Assembly (NCBI GenBank): GCA_024742605.1
Contig: JANSYC010000008.1
Coordinates: 24,636 to 88,635 of the forward strand
Direction: 5' to 3'
Length of the DNA: 64,000 bases
Source of the DNA: Alphaproteobacteria bacterium
GTDB taxonomy: Bacteria > Pseudomonadota > Alphaproteobacteria > Thalassobaculales > Thalassobaculaceae
Of this stretch, positions 42,332 through 51,219 are shown piece by piece. The translations under genes and the position numbers were made by a program. The notes under the pieces are model-generated. The model did not search any database, was not told the origin of the DNA, and saw nothing but the letters and a program-made list of their open reading frames with translations. The number at the start of each line of letters is the position of its first letter. The stretch's first letter is position 1.

Positions 42332-43249
42332 ATGACCCAGCCGACGGATCGCCTGCTGACCCTGGCCCATCACGACCGCTACGCCTACAGCCCCCTGCCG
42401 GAGCGGGCGGTCTACGACTGGCCGGAGGGCAAGCGGCTGGCGGTCTGTTTCTGCAACAACATCGAGGTGTTCTCCTTCCTCGACGGGCTCGGCTCGGACA
42501 GCGCGTCGGTGGGGGCGGCCCAGAGCACGCGGAACTATGCCTGGCGGGATTACGGAAATCGGGTCGGACAATGGTATCTGTTCGATCTGCTGGATGATTT
42601 CGAGGTTCCGGCATCGCACAACCTGAACTCGCTGCTGCTGGAGGAATGCCCGGCCATCGCAGACCGGATCAAGCTGCGCGGCGACGAGGTGGTCGGCCAC
42701 GGCCGCACCAATGGCGAGCGCCAGGATGTGCTGGACGAGGCGGGCGAACTGGCGCTGATCAGGGACTGCACCGAGGCGTTCACCCGGGAGTTCGGCACGC
42801 AGCCGACCGGCTGGCTCGGCCCCTATCTGGCGCAGACGCCGGTGACCCTCGATCTGCTGCAGGAGAGCGGCTACCGCTATGTGATGGACTGGCCGGCGGA
42901 CGACCAGCCGTTCTGGATGCGCACCCGGAAGGGCCGGATCCTGTCGGTGCCCTATTCGATCGAACTGAACGACAGCCCGGCCATGGTATTCCGCCAGCAC
43001 GATGCGGAAACCTTCGAGCGGATGATGATCGACCAGTTCGACGAGATGCTGCATCTGTCGAAGAAACGTCCTCTGGTCTTCACCACGGTGCTGCATCCGT
43101 TCGTCATCGGCCAGCCGTTCCGGCTCCGCGCCCTGCGCCGGGCGATGGCGCATATCCTGGAACACCGGGACGACATCTGGGTGACCACGCCGGGCGAGAT
43201 CGCCGCCTACTGCGAAACCCTGCCCGCCGGCGTGGTGCCGGGAAGCTGA
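42332..43249 (+). CDS. Polysaccharide-deacetylase-family (PuuE-like) hydrolase
   Basis: A 305-residue CE4/NodB-fold protein without signal peptide or wall-binding domain, so cytoplasmic. The fold begins at KRLAVCFCNNIEVFSF, continues YGNRVGQWYLFDLLDDFEVP and GHGRTNGERQ, then LGPYLAQTPVTLDLLQESG and LHPFVIGQPFR. That is the arrangement of PuuE allantoinases and their relatives rather than of chitin deacetylases, and no TFDDG metal motif is present. Expected chemistry: hydrolysis of a cyclic amide or imide (inference). The start ATG 42332 is preceded by a purine-rich CGGACAGA. Convergent with the DUF4387 gene. Confidence 0.8.
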   Translation: MTQPTDRLLTLAHHDRYAYSPLPERAVYDWPEGKRLAVCFCNNIEVFSFLDGLGSDSASVGAAQSTRNYAWRDYGNRVGQWYLFDLLDDFEVPASHNLNSLLLEECPAIADRIKLRGDEVVGHGRTNGERQDVLDEAGELALIRDCTEAFTREFGTQPTGWLGPYLAQTPVTLDLLQESGYRYVMDWPADDQPFWMRTRKGRILSVPYSIELNDSPAMVFRQHDAETFERMMIDQFDEMLHLSKKRPLVFTTVLHPFVIGQPFRLRALRRAMAHILEHRDDIWVTTPGEIAAYCETLPAGVVPGS

Positions 43250-43255
43250 GGGACG

Positions 43256-43585
43256 CTAACCCTTCGCCACCGCGTTCACCGGGATGTCCACCTCCAGCAG
43301 CGGGGCGTGCTGCTGGCAGCCGTAGACGTCGGTGTCGCCCAGGTCGCCGGCCGGGATCGCCCGGGGGATGGTGGCCTTGAAGGCGAGGCCCGCCGGGTAG
43401 GGGGTGAAGATCACGTCCGCCTCGTCCACATCGTAAAGCGCTGCGAACAGGGACGGGGTCAGCACGCCGGTCGCGGCCACAGCGTCGTATTCGGCGCGGG
43501 TCTCGAACACCACGTCGAGGGTGAGCTGGAACGGGCCCGCGTTCTTGCTCTTGCAGACTTTGGCGATGTCTTTGATCAGGGCCAT
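43256..43585 (-). CDS. DUF4387 domain protein
   Basis: A 109-residue cytoplasmic protein beginning ALIKDIAKVCKSKNAGPFQL and containing VFTPYPAGLAFKATIPR-type sequence, as in DUF4387. This family almost always follows AtuA-like genes. Its ATG overlaps the AtuA-like stop (TGATG), so it is probably the small subunit of the same enzyme. Catalytic function is not established. Confidence 0.8.
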   Translation of the reverse strand: MALIKDIAKVCKSKNAGPFQLTLDVVFETRAEYDAVAATGVLTPSLFAALYDVDEADVIFTPYPAGLAFKATIPRAIPAGDLGDTDVYGCQQHAPLLEVDIPVNAVAKG

Positions 43586-44955
43586 CACAGATCCTCATAG
43601 GTGATCGGGAAGGGCGACAGCGGGTCGTCCACCGCCATGGTCTGGAAGACCGAGAACCGGTAGACCGGCCCGGCCGAGATGTCGGACGGCGAGTACGGGA
43701 ACGCCATATTGCCCTCGCGGCAGAGCCGCCCGGGAAAGTCCGTGTGCAGCATGGTGACCCGCGCCACCGACAGCACCGCGTCGGCGGTGTCCTGGTCCGG
43801 GCCGATCACCTCGATCACGAAGCCGACCTCATGGGGCAGGGCCCGGGCCAGCGGATCGCTCGCGCCCATCACGCCGGTCTGGCCGTAGCGCCGGATGATC
43901 AGCGTGTAGTCGTCCGGTGTCACCCCCAGATTGCCGACCTTGGTCGCGACCGACTCCCGCACCTCGCCCAGGAACCGGTCCAGGGTGGCGATCAGCAGCG
44001 GATCGCGGGTGCCGCAGATGCTGATCGCGCGGTAGCCGACCAGCTCGGCGCCCTCCAGCTTCACGGTGTAGGGTTTCGGCTGCCAGTGCATGCCGGAGAC
44101 CCGGACCGCCCGGTCGGAGGCGGCCTCGAACAGACAGTCGGTCGTGTCGAGCACGCCGCCCGGCTCCACATGGATGCAGGGGCTGGAGTTCTCGTGCAGG
44201 GCGTGATTCGCGACCGAGGACGGGGTGCAGCGCCGCTCTGGTGCGGTCGGCTCTAGGGTCACGCTGTCCTGGTCGACGGTGACGTAGAGACAGTCATGGC
44301 CCTTCGGGACCGACGGGGTGGCGCCGCATTCCAGCATCTTGCCGGAATACCAGGCCTGCGCCGGCGGCTGGCCGCCCCGGATCGCCATCGCGGCCCAGGG
44401 GGCGGGGTCGCTGGAGCGGCCGGCCAGAACGATGTCGGCACCGTTGTCGAGGGCGGCGGCGAACGGCTCCGGGCCCATCATCGCCACCACCCGTTCCGAC
44501 CGGTCGATCCGGGCGGGGTCGGTGTCCGGCCCGGCGGTCAGTCGCGCCATCCGGCCTTCGGCATGGGCCCTGTGAAGATCGGCCTTGTCCTGTTCCGCCG
44601 CGATGGTGGCGAGCCGGAGCTTGAGCCCGGCCTCCCGGGCGATCGTCCGGACGATGTCGGCGGTCTGTTCCAGATGCGGGGCACCACCGGCGCCGCCGCA
44701 GGTTCCGATCACCATCGGGACCTTGTTCTTGGCGGCGGCCCGGACCATCAATCCCAGGTCCCGCGCCATCGCCCGTTTCGAGCTGAGCATCTTGCCGGAG
44801 CCGAGATAGAACGGTCCCGGATCCGTGCTGCCGCCGTCCACGCCGATCATGTCGACCCCGCGTGCGAGCCCGCGCTCCAGCGAGCTTTCCGGAAACCCGT
44901 AGCCCAGCAATCCGCTGGTCGACAGCATGCGATAGGCGGAGGGGGAACCCGACAC
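43585..44955 (-). CDS. AtuA-like (DUF1446) acyclic terpene utilization family protein
   Basis: A 456-residue protein matching the AtuA/DUF1446 family: MIGVDGGSTDPGPFYLGSG near the N terminus, VPMVIGTCGGAGGAPHL, DIVLAGRSSDPAPWAAMA and HPxG-like EPGGVLD. AtuA is needed for citronellol/geraniol use in Pseudomonas, but most members sit in unrelated catabolic operons, often with DUF4387 as here. The GTG start at 44955 is supported by GGGAGG six bases ahead. It is divergent from the PEP-mutase-like gene across the palindrome GTCAACAGTTGAC. Confidence 0.82.
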   Translation of the reverse strand: MSGSPSAYRMLSTSGLLGYGFPESSLERGLARGVDMIGVDGGSTDPGPFYLGSGKMLSSKRAMARDLGLMVRAAAKNKVPMVIGTCGGAGGAPHLEQTADIVRTIAREAGLKLRLATIAAEQDKADLHRAHAEGRMARLTAGPDTDPARIDRSERVVAMMGPEPFAAALDNGADIVLAGRSSDPAPWAAMAIRGGQPPAQAWYSGKMLECGATPSVPKGHDCLYVTVDQDSVTLEPTAPERRCTPSSVANHALHENSSPCIHVEPGGVLDTTDCLFEAASDRAVRVSGMHWQPKPYTVKLEGAELVGYRAISICGTRDPLLIATLDRFLGEVRESVATKVGNLGVTPDDYTLIIRRYGQTGVMGASDPLARALPHEVGFVIEVIGPDQDTADAVLSVARVTMLHTDFPGRLCREGNMAFPYSPSDISAGPVYRFSVFQTMAVDDPLSPFPITYEDL

Positions 44956-45027
44956 CTGTAGCCTCCCGAATTTGGTTCACGATCCTTTCCGGATCTTGCC
45001 GGATCATCCCCATGCGGGCGGAGAACT

Positions 45028-45040
45028 GTCAACAGTTGAC
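45028..45040. promoter_or_regulatory. Palindromic operator candidate GTCAACAGTTGAC
   Basis: A perfect 6-1-6 palindrome (GTCAAC-A-GTTGAC) in the 157-bp divergent gap between the AtuA-like gene and the PEP-mutase-like gene. Near copies at 42249 and 51141 occupy equivalent promoter positions, which suggests one regulator, most simply the GntR protein at 51.2 kb. Confidence 0.7.
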
Positions 45041-45112
45041 GATAATCCATCGGATCGGTCTAATCCGCACGGGATCGGAAACCGGATCGAACAACCCGTG
45101 CGGGAGACAGAT

Positions 45113-46006
45113 ATGAGCAGCGTGCCGACGAGCAGCCTGGCGGAACGCCGAAAGAGGTTTCGGGCGGCCCTGGACGCCCGCCAAGCTCTGCTGGTGCCGG
45201 GTGCCGCGAACGCCCTGACCGCCCGGATCATCGAGGACGCCGGGTTCGAGGCGATCTACGTCACCGGGGCCGGAATCGCGAACACGCTCTTGGGCGCGCC
45301 GGATATCGGGCTGGTCACCATGACCGAGATCGCGGGCGTCACCGGGACGATCTCCGAGATCAGCGATCTGCCGCTGGTGGTCGATATGGACACCGGTTTC
45401 GGCAACGCGCTGAACACCCACCGCACGGTCAAGGTGCTGGAGCGCGCCGGGGCGGCCGCCGTGCAGATCGAGGACCAGGTGTTCCCTAAGAAATGCGGGC
45501 ATTTCGACGGCAAGGGCGTGATCCCGACCGCCGAGATGGTGCAAAAGGTCCGTGCCGCCTCGGAAGCCCGCGACGATCCCAATTTCCTGATTATCGCCCG
45601 CACCGATGCCCGCGCGATCGAGGGCATGGATGCGGCCCTGGAGCGGGCGCAGCGCTATATCGACGCCGGCGCCGATCTGACCTTTGTCGAGGCGCCGACC
45701 TCGGTCGAGGAGATGCGGGCCATCACCTCCGCGCTTTCGGTCCCGCAGGTCGCCAACATGGTGGTTGGCGGACGCACGCCGCTGCTCGATCAGGTCGCCC
45801 TGGCGGAGATCGGCTTCTCGCTGATCCTCTACGCCAACACCCCGCTGCAGGCGGCCATGCGGGCGATGGGCGACGTGCTTGGCGCGCTCAAGCGGGACGG
45901 CAATCTGGACGCGGTGCGGGACAGGCTGGCGGAGTTCGATGAGCGGCAGCGGTTCGTCCACAAGGACGCCTACGACGCGCTCGAGAAACGCTACGCGGTC
46001 GAATGA
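45113..46006 (+). CDS. Isocitrate lyase/PEP mutase family protein
   Basis: A 297-residue TIM-barrel protein. It has the metal-site Asp in VVDMDTGFGNALN, the catalytic loop PKKCGHFDGK with the nucleophile-region Cys, and IIARTDARAIEG. These match methylisocitrate lyase and 2,3-dimethylmalate lyase-type carbon-carbon lyases rather than PEP mutase itself. It should cleave a 2-hydroxy-di/tricarboxylate into pyruvate or glyoxylate plus a smaller acid. The ATG follows GGGAGACAG. First gene of a five-gene plus-strand unit; paralogue at 56.7 kb. Confidence 0.87.
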   Translation: MSSVPTSSLAERRKRFRAALDARQALLVPGAANALTARIIEDAGFEAIYVTGAGIANTLLGAPDIGLVTMTEIAGVTGTISEISDLPLVVDMDTGFGNALNTHRTVKVLERAGAAAVQIEDQVFPKKCGHFDGKGVIPTAEMVQKVRAASEARDDPNFLIIARTDARAIEGMDAALERAQRYIDAGADLTFVEAPTSVEEMRAITSALSVPQVANMVVGGRTPLLDQVALAEIGFSLILYANTPLQAAMRAMGDVLGALKRDGNLDAVRDRLAEFDERQRFVHKDAYDALEKRYAVE

Positions 46007-46013
46007 ACAGGCC

Positions 46014-46943
46014 ATGCCGGAGATGAGCTTCGCGAATGCCGATCGCGCGCCCTATTCGGCGATCGTCGACCGGCCGAAATTCACCCTGCCGAACGGCGCG
46101 CGGATCGCCGTCTGGGTGGTCCCGAACGTGGAGCATTACGAGTTTCTCCCGGGCCCGACCCGGGTGCGCGATCCCTGGCCGCGCAGCCCCCATCCCGACA
46201 TCCTGTCCTACGGTATCCGCGACTACGGCAACCGGATCGGGCTGTGGCGGATGATGGAGGTGATGGACGCCCACGACGTGCGCGGGACGCTTTCGCTGAG
46301 CATGGCGAACTTTGCGATGTACCCGGACATCATGGAGGCCTGCGAGGCGCGGCGCTGGGATGTGATGTCCCACGGCATGTACAACAGCCGCTACCATTGG
46401 GGCTACTCGGAGGAAGAGGAGCGGGCGGCGATCGCGGAATGCATGGACCTGCATCAGGCCCTTCTGGGCCGTCCGCTGACCGGCTGGTTCTCTCCGGCGG
46501 CCAGTTGGACCCTCAACACCCCCGACCTGATCGCCGAGGCCGGAATCACCTATTACTGCGACTGGTATCACGACGATCAGCCGTTCCCGATGCGCACCCG
46601 TTCGGGCAAGCCGCTGATCACGATCCCCTACACGATGGATGTGAATGACGCGATCGTCCTGCACCGCCAGCAGTTCGAGGCGGCGGATTTCGAACGCATG
46701 ATGATCCGCGCCTTCGACGTGCTGTACCGGGAGGGCGAAACCCAACCCCGGGTGCTCTGTCTGGCGTTGCATCCGTTCGTGATGGGCCAGCCGCACCGGA
46801 TCCGGCACCTGGAGCGCGCGCTCGCCCATATCACCAAACACGAAGGGGTCTGGATGGCGACTGGCCAGGAGATCGCCGACTGGTACATCCGGGAACATCT
46901 GGCGCCGATGAAGACCCATCTGGGCTGGAAGGCGGGCGCATGA
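46014..46943 (+). CDS. Polysaccharide-deacetylase-family (PuuE-like) hydrolase
   Basis: A 309-residue cytoplasmic NodB-fold protein: ARIAVWVVPNVEHYEF, YGNRIGLWRMMEVMDAHDVR, VMSHGMYNSRYHW and LALHPFVMGQPHRIRHLERA. It is a paralogue of the 42.3-kb protein (shared YGNR(I/V)G, DWYHDDQPF / DWPADDQPF and LHPFV(M/I)GQP segments). No signal peptide. Likely a cyclic amide or imide hydrolase, substrate unknown. It follows the PEP-mutase-like gene by seven bases and its stop overlaps the next start by four bases. Confidence 0.8.
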   Translation: MPEMSFANADRAPYSAIVDRPKFTLPNGARIAVWVVPNVEHYEFLPGPTRVRDPWPRSPHPDILSYGIRDYGNRIGLWRMMEVMDAHDVRGTLSLSMANFAMYPDIMEACEARRWDVMSHGMYNSRYHWGYSEEEERAAIAECMDLHQALLGRPLTGWFSPAASWTLNTPDLIAEAGITYYCDWYHDDQPFPMRTRSGKPLITIPYTMDVNDAIVLHRQQFEAADFERMMIRAFDVLYREGETQPRVLCLALHPFVMGQPHRIRHLERALAHITKHEGVWMATGQEIADWYIREHLAPMKTHLGWKAGA

Positions 46944-47869
46944 GTTCCGTGAGCTTGCCGCCCTCGCCGAAGGGCCCGCGACCGGGGATGGATCACGACC
47001 TGTACCCGTATTCCGCCGCCCCGGACCGGCCCCGTATCGTCTGGCCGGGGCGGGCGGGGCTCGCGGCCATGGTTCTGGTGCACCTGGAATTCTGGGAGCT
47101 GGAGCCGCCGGAGAACTCCTGGCGCGATCCCCGGTTTCAGGGCGCGTTCGGCACGTTTTTCCCGGACTACACCGCGTTCACCCAGCGGGAATACGGCAAC
47201 CGGGTCGGGATCTTTCGGCTGCTCGAGGTGCTCGACCGCTATCGGCTGCCGCTGACCGTCGCCGCGAATGCGGCCGCGCTTGAGCGATATCCCGCGATCG
47301 TCGACCAGCTGGTTCTGCGCGGGGTCGAGTTCGTGGCGTCCGGCACCCATGCCAACCGGATGACCACCTCGCGGATGAGCCGGACCGATCAGCGTGCGCT
47401 GATCACCGAGAGCCGGGACGCGGTGACGCGGATCACCGGGCGGGCGCCGCGCGGCTGGGCCGGGCCCGGCCAGGGGGAGACGCCGGAGACGCCGGGCCTG
47501 CTCGCCGAGCTTGGCTTCACCCATGTGCTCGACTGGCCGAACGACGATCAGCCCTATCCGCTGTCGACCACGCCGCCTTTGCTCTCGATCCCGCGTCAGC
47601 CGGACTGGGACGATGTGGAGAGCATGTGGCTGCGCCGGGTTGCGGGCGAGGCCTGGGTCGAGGCGGCCGTCAGCGCGTTCGAGGTTCTGCGGGGCGAGGG
47701 GGCCGGCGCCGGACGCAGCTATTGTCTGTCCCTGCACCCGTGGGTGATCGGGCAGGCGCATCGGATCGATTATCTCGACGACATCCTGCGGCGCGTCACC
47801 GCCCGGTCCGACGGGGTCTGGTGGACCACGCCGGACGCCGTCACCGACCACATCCAATCAGCCAGTTGA
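46940..47869 (+). CDS. Polysaccharide-deacetylase-family hydrolase, divergent copy
   Basis: A 309-residue NodB-fold protein, third in this region. Recognisable segments are AAMVLVHLEFWELEPPENSW, REYGNRVGIFRLLEVLDRY, EFVASGTHANRMTT, DWPNDDQPYPL and LSLHPWVIGQAHRIDYL. It is more divergent than the other two, with an N-terminal proline-rich leader. Translationally coupled to the preceding copy (ATGA), so the two may act together or form a heteromer. Function inferred only from fold and context. Confidence 0.78.
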   Translation: MSSVSLPPSPKGPRPGMDHDLYPYSAAPDRPRIVWPGRAGLAAMVLVHLEFWELEPPENSWRDPRFQGAFGTFFPDYTAFTQREYGNRVGIFRLLEVLDRYRLPLTVAANAAALERYPAIVDQLVLRGVEFVASGTHANRMTTSRMSRTDQRALITESRDAVTRITGRAPRGWAGPGQGETPETPGLLAELGFTHVLDWPNDDQPYPLSTTPPLLSIPRQPDWDDVESMWLRRVAGEAWVEAAVSAFEVLRGEGAGAGRSYCLSLHPWVIGQAHRIDYLDDILRRVTARSDGVWWTTPDAVTDHIQSAS

Positions 47870-47880
47870 GGAGAGCGTCC

Positions 47881-48561
47881 ATGGCCACCGAAGGCATCGA
47901 CAATGTCGACTACATCCGGGCCTATATGACCGAACGCCCGGTGATCTTCGAGCGCTCCGCGCTGCTGATCGTCGACATGCAGAACGCCACCGGATCGCGT
48001 TCCGGTGCGCTGGGCCGCAAGATGGCGGCGGAGGGCTCGACCGCCACCGACTACCGCTTCCATCGGATCGAGACCCTGGTGCAGCCGAACATCAGACGCA
48101 TGCTGGACGGATTCCGGGAAAAGGGCGGCGGGGTGATCTACATCACCATCGGCGCCGCCCGTCCGGACGCCGCCGATGCCCCGCCGCACATGCGGAAGTT
48201 CTTCGCCACCACCGGCAACTATGTCGGCAGCAGGGAGCACGAGATCGTTGAGGGGCTGGAGCCGCTGGACGGCGAGTTCGTGGTCCGCAAGACCAGCATC
48301 GGCGCCTTCGCCTCCACCGGGCTCGACCACCTGCTCCGCTCGATGGGCTGGGACACCCTGTTCATGACCGGGATCTCGACCAATATGTGCGTCGAGACCA
48401 CCGCCCGCGAGGCCGCCGACCGGGGCTATCTGGTCACCATGGTCGAGGATGCCTGCGCCACCACCCGCAAGGAGCTGCACGGCTCCACCATGGAGAACTT
48501 CAAACGCCTGTTCGGCCGGGTCCGCTCGACCGACGAGGTGATGGAGGAACTGGCGCTTTAG
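47881..48561 (+). CDS. Isochorismatase-like cysteine hydrolase
   Basis: A 226-residue cysteine hydrolase with the full triad: Asp32 in LLIVDMQNATG, Lys137 in VVRKTSIGAFAST and Cys170 in GISTNMCVETTAREA. This is the amidase-type arrangement (ureidoacrylate, carbamoyl or amide hydrolysis). A GAGGAG ribosome site is seven bases upstream. It follows the two deacetylase-like genes and precedes the DUF1445 gene; together they could process ring-opened amides. Confidence 0.87.
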   Translation: MATEGIDNVDYIRAYMTERPVIFERSALLIVDMQNATGSRSGALGRKMAAEGSTATDYRFHRIETLVQPNIRRMLDGFREKGGGVIYITIGAARPDAADAPPHMRKFFATTGNYVGSREHEIVEGLEPLDGEFVVRKTSIGAFASTGLDHLLRSMGWDTLFMTGISTNMCVETTAREAADRGYLVTMVEDACATTRKELHGSTMENFKRLFGRVRSTDEVMEELAL

Positions 48562-48597
48562 GGTTAAACTCGGTCTCGGAACTTTCAGGAGGCGGAT

Positions 48598-49416
48598 ATG
48601 AGCTTGGCGGCGCGGAACGATTTCGGGATCTCCGATGTGGTGGGGATGGATGCGGTGGCCTTCCGGCGGATGGTGCGGGAGGGCGGCTATAGCGGCTCGA
48701 CCGCCGCCGTCGCGCCGGGCAACGTGCAGGCCAATCTGGCCATTCTGTCGGCCGAGGAAGCTTCCGATTTCCTGCGGTTCTGCGTCCGCAACCCCAAGCC
48801 CTGCCCGATCGTGGGCATGAGCGAGCCGGGCGATCCGCGCATTCCGGAACTGGGCGAGGATCTCGACATCCGCACCGACATCCCGCGCTACCGCCTGTGG
48901 CGCGACGGCGAGCTTGTGGACGAGCCGACCGACATCAAGGCGCTGTGGAAGAACGACAGCGTGGCCTTCGCGCTCGGCTGCTCGTTCTCGTTCGAGGAGG
49001 CGCTGCTGCAGGCAGACGTGCCGATCCGGCATATCGAGAAAGGCACCAACGTCTCCATGTGGCGCACCAACATCCAGTGCGCGCCGGCCGGCAAGTTCCA
49101 CGGCCCGATGGTGGTCTCGATGCGTCCGATGACCCCGGCCGACGCCATACGCGCGATCCAGATCACCGGCCGGATGCCCAATGTCCACGGCGCCCCGGTC
49201 CATTTCGGCGACCCGGCCGCCATCGGGATCGCCGACATAACCAAGCCGGACTACGGCGACCCGGTCGAGATCCGTCCGGGCGAGGTCCCGGTCTTCTGGG
49301 CCTGCGGCGTCACCCCGCAATCGGTCGTGCAGGCGGCGAAACTCAGCCTGTGCATCACCCACGCCCCGGGAAGCATGCTGGTCACCGACGCGCGCAACGG
49401 ACGCATGGAGGGGTAG
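48598..49416 (+). CDS. DUF1445 / D-glutamate cyclase-like hydro-lyase
   Basis: A 272-residue protein of the DUF1445 family. Hallmarks: [60 protein letters not shown] and FWACGVTPQ. The eukaryotic relative cyclises D-glutamate to 5-oxo-D-proline; bacterial members are called putative hydro-lyases. As the last gene of the 45.1-49.4 kb unit it may act on a glutamate- or oxoproline-like intermediate, which would connect with the HyuA/HyuB (5-oxoprolinase-family) genes nearby. AGGAGG precedes the ATG. Confidence 0.82.
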   Translation: MSLAARNDFGISDVVGMDAVAFRRMVREGGYSGSTAAVAPGNVQANLAILSAEEASDFLRFCVRNPKPCPIVGMSEPGDPRIPELGEDLDIRTDIPRYRLWRDGELVDEPTDIKALWKNDSVAFALGCSFSFEEALLQADVPIRHIEKGTNVSMWRTNIQCAPAGKFHGPMVVSMRPMTPADAIRAIQITGRMPNVHGAPVHFGDPAAIGIADITKPDYGDPVEIRPGEVPVFWACGVTPQSVVQAAKLSLCITHAPGSMLVTDARNGRMEG

Positions 49417-49467
49417 CACCGGAGTGGTGAGGGGGGCTTGGCAACCGGACTCGATGCGCTCTTAATT

Positions 49468-50991
49468 TCAGCTGTTTGGCGCTACCGCGTCGGTATCGGA
49501 TAAGCAGGTCGGCGAGAGTTGGGTGATGCAGGACTTGGCCTGTAGAATGTGGTGCTCATGGATATAGGGCTGTGAGGTCTGCTCTAAATAGGTGAGGAAG
49601 TCTTGGAAACGCGTCACGACCGTTTGCCCAAACTCCAGCTTTTCTGACGATTCATCTGTTCGGGTCCAACGCTCCCAGGTCAGCAGCGCCTTTCCATACA
49701 GGGCTTTTCCGAACAGCGCGCGTTCCTTGTCGGCGGCTAAGTCGTATTTCTCGAAAGCCAACTCATAATATTTGAGCGCCGCGTTGAAGTCTTCCGAAGC
49801 CGTCGTTTCCAGGTACCTTTGACGCTTCCCGTCCGCAAGATTGTAGAAAATCTCCAGAGACATGCGTGAGAACGCCTCGGGTTTGTCCTCTATCGCATTG
49901 ACCACGACCTCGCTGAAGACACGCTTCAGCTTCGGCGAAACGTAACCGCGTAGATAAAGGATCGCTTGCGCTTTCGCCGCATTGTCCGCTCCGGCGCCGA
50001 TATCAAGCAATCGTCGGATGGATTTTTCCGAAAGGGATTCTGTGGAAACGCCAGCCCTCCGGAGTGCCACCGTCGTGCCCAGCCGCTCAAGACTGGTCGC
50101 CGTGTCCGATGCCAGAAAGGTCTCAATCAGTTCAGGTTGTTCGGCCACCAATTCACCGAAGTCAATACGCGCCTGACGCCGGATCTGAGGATCGGTGGAG
50201 TTCAGCCGTGGTTTTAGGTCCGCCTGAAGGTTTTCCTGGGCGTTGGCACTGGAGGGAAGGATGCGGCTGATCGTATTGGTCACGAAATCGAAGACGTTGT
50301 TCAGAAAGCCCGGGGAGGTCTCTTTCTTACGCTCGTAGAACGACTTCTCATGCTCCCTCTTAACCTGGATGTCATCGCTGCCCAAGGGTTCCGGATACCT
50401 CTGATGCAGAGCGACCAAAAATCCGGGATCCTCATCGTAGGAGAACGCCATATCTAGATCCGGGTCGTACTTGATGCGGATCTCCTCGTCCGATGGCGCC
50501 GGACCGAGGAAATAAACACGGAACGTCGTCGTCGGTGGAGACTCGAGGCAATGAATCACATCCGCTGTCGATGCATCGCAGAACTCGTTGACATAGTCTT
50601 CCGACAGGTCGCGTCCGCTGATGGTGAACTCAAGCTGTTCAGTTTTCGAATCGGCCAGAAAGCTGTTGATCCGGGGGCCGTTTCGCCGGGGCTGAAAGCT
50701 GTAGGCGTAGACGGGAAGGATCTGGGTTCCCTGCGCCTGGGGCGAGAACAGGACGGAGTGCGCGGGGCCGGCGCCTTCAATCGTTCCGAATACATATCGC
50801 GGAAATTCAACGAATATAGCGATCATAAAGAAGAAGATGCTCGCACCGGACAACAGGTACGTAAGTCGATTGTTCATTCCTTGTCTGACGCCTATGACAA
50901 TTGCGGCGACCACAAACAGCCCGCCGATCGCTACCGGGCCGAAGGTGTCCAAAGCTTGTGCGAGCGCGGGGAAATCTTCAATCCATTCCAT
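49468..50991 (-). CDS. Membrane-anchored protein of unknown function
   Basis: About 507 residues, no family recognised. Two hydrophobic helices near the N terminus (GPVAIGGLFVVAAIVIGV and LTYLLSGASIFFFMIAIFV) anchor it in the inner membrane. A ~150-residue beta-rich region follows, then a charged linker with a Pro/Ser segment, then a long helical repeat part resembling HEAT/TPR-like helices (around residues 260-470). Its codons are visibly less GC-rich than its neighbours, and it interrupts the catabolic genes on the opposite strand, so it may be a recent arrival. The start ATG 50991 is my choice; a TTG at 51024 would add 11 residues. Confidence 0.7.
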   Translation of the reverse strand: MEWIEDFPALAQALDTFGPVAIGGLFVVAAIVIGVRQGMNNRLTYLLSGASIFFFMIAIFVEFPRYVFGTIEGAGPAHSVLFSPQAQGTQILPVYAYSFQPRRNGPRINSFLADSKTEQLEFTISGRDLSEDYVNEFCDASTADVIHCLESPPTTTFRVYFLGPAPSDEEIRIKYDPDLDMAFSYDEDPGFLVALHQRYPEPLGSDDIQVKREHEKSFYERKKETSPGFLNNVFDFVTNTISRILPSSANAQENLQADLKPRLNSTDPQIRRQARIDFGELVAEQPELIETFLASDTATSLERLGTTVALRRAGVSTESLSEKSIRRLLDIGAGADNAAKAQAILYLRGYVSPKLKRVFSEVVVNAIEDKPEAFSRMSLEIFYNLADGKRQRYLETTASEDFNAALKYYELAFEKYDLAADKERALFGKALYGKALLTWERWTRTDESSEKLEFGQTVVTRFQDFLTYLEQTSQPYIHEHHILQAKSCITQLSPTCLSDTDAVAPNS

Positions 50992-51140
50992 GTTCTGCTC
51001 ACGACCAGGAGTGAACCAAACCAAAATCAGGTTGTGCGAAATGGACTTGATTTACAAGCAGTAAGTTTAAAATCACTTAGAAATCCCGGCATGATAATTT
51101 TTTAGATCATGTTTGTAAGACTTTAGAAGGACCTGGACCG

Positions 51141-51153
51141 GTCAACCGTTGTT
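51141..51153. promoter_or_regulatory. Degenerate copy of the GTCAACAGTTGAC motif upstream of the GntR gene
   Basis: GTCAACCGTTGTT keeps the left half-site exactly and 10 of 13 positions overall, 79 bases before the GntR start. It supports autoregulation, but alone it would be weak. Confidence 0.4.
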
Positions 51154-51219
51154 TGAATCTTCACGCTTTCGCCATTTCGCACTTGCGAAAAGCTAATGAC
51201 TTATCATTAGATCATTTCC

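Noticed and set aside
42332..43249. Chitin or peptidoglycan deacetylase
   Set aside because: No signal peptide, wall-binding domain or TFDDG metal motif; segments match the PuuE-like cytoplasmic group.
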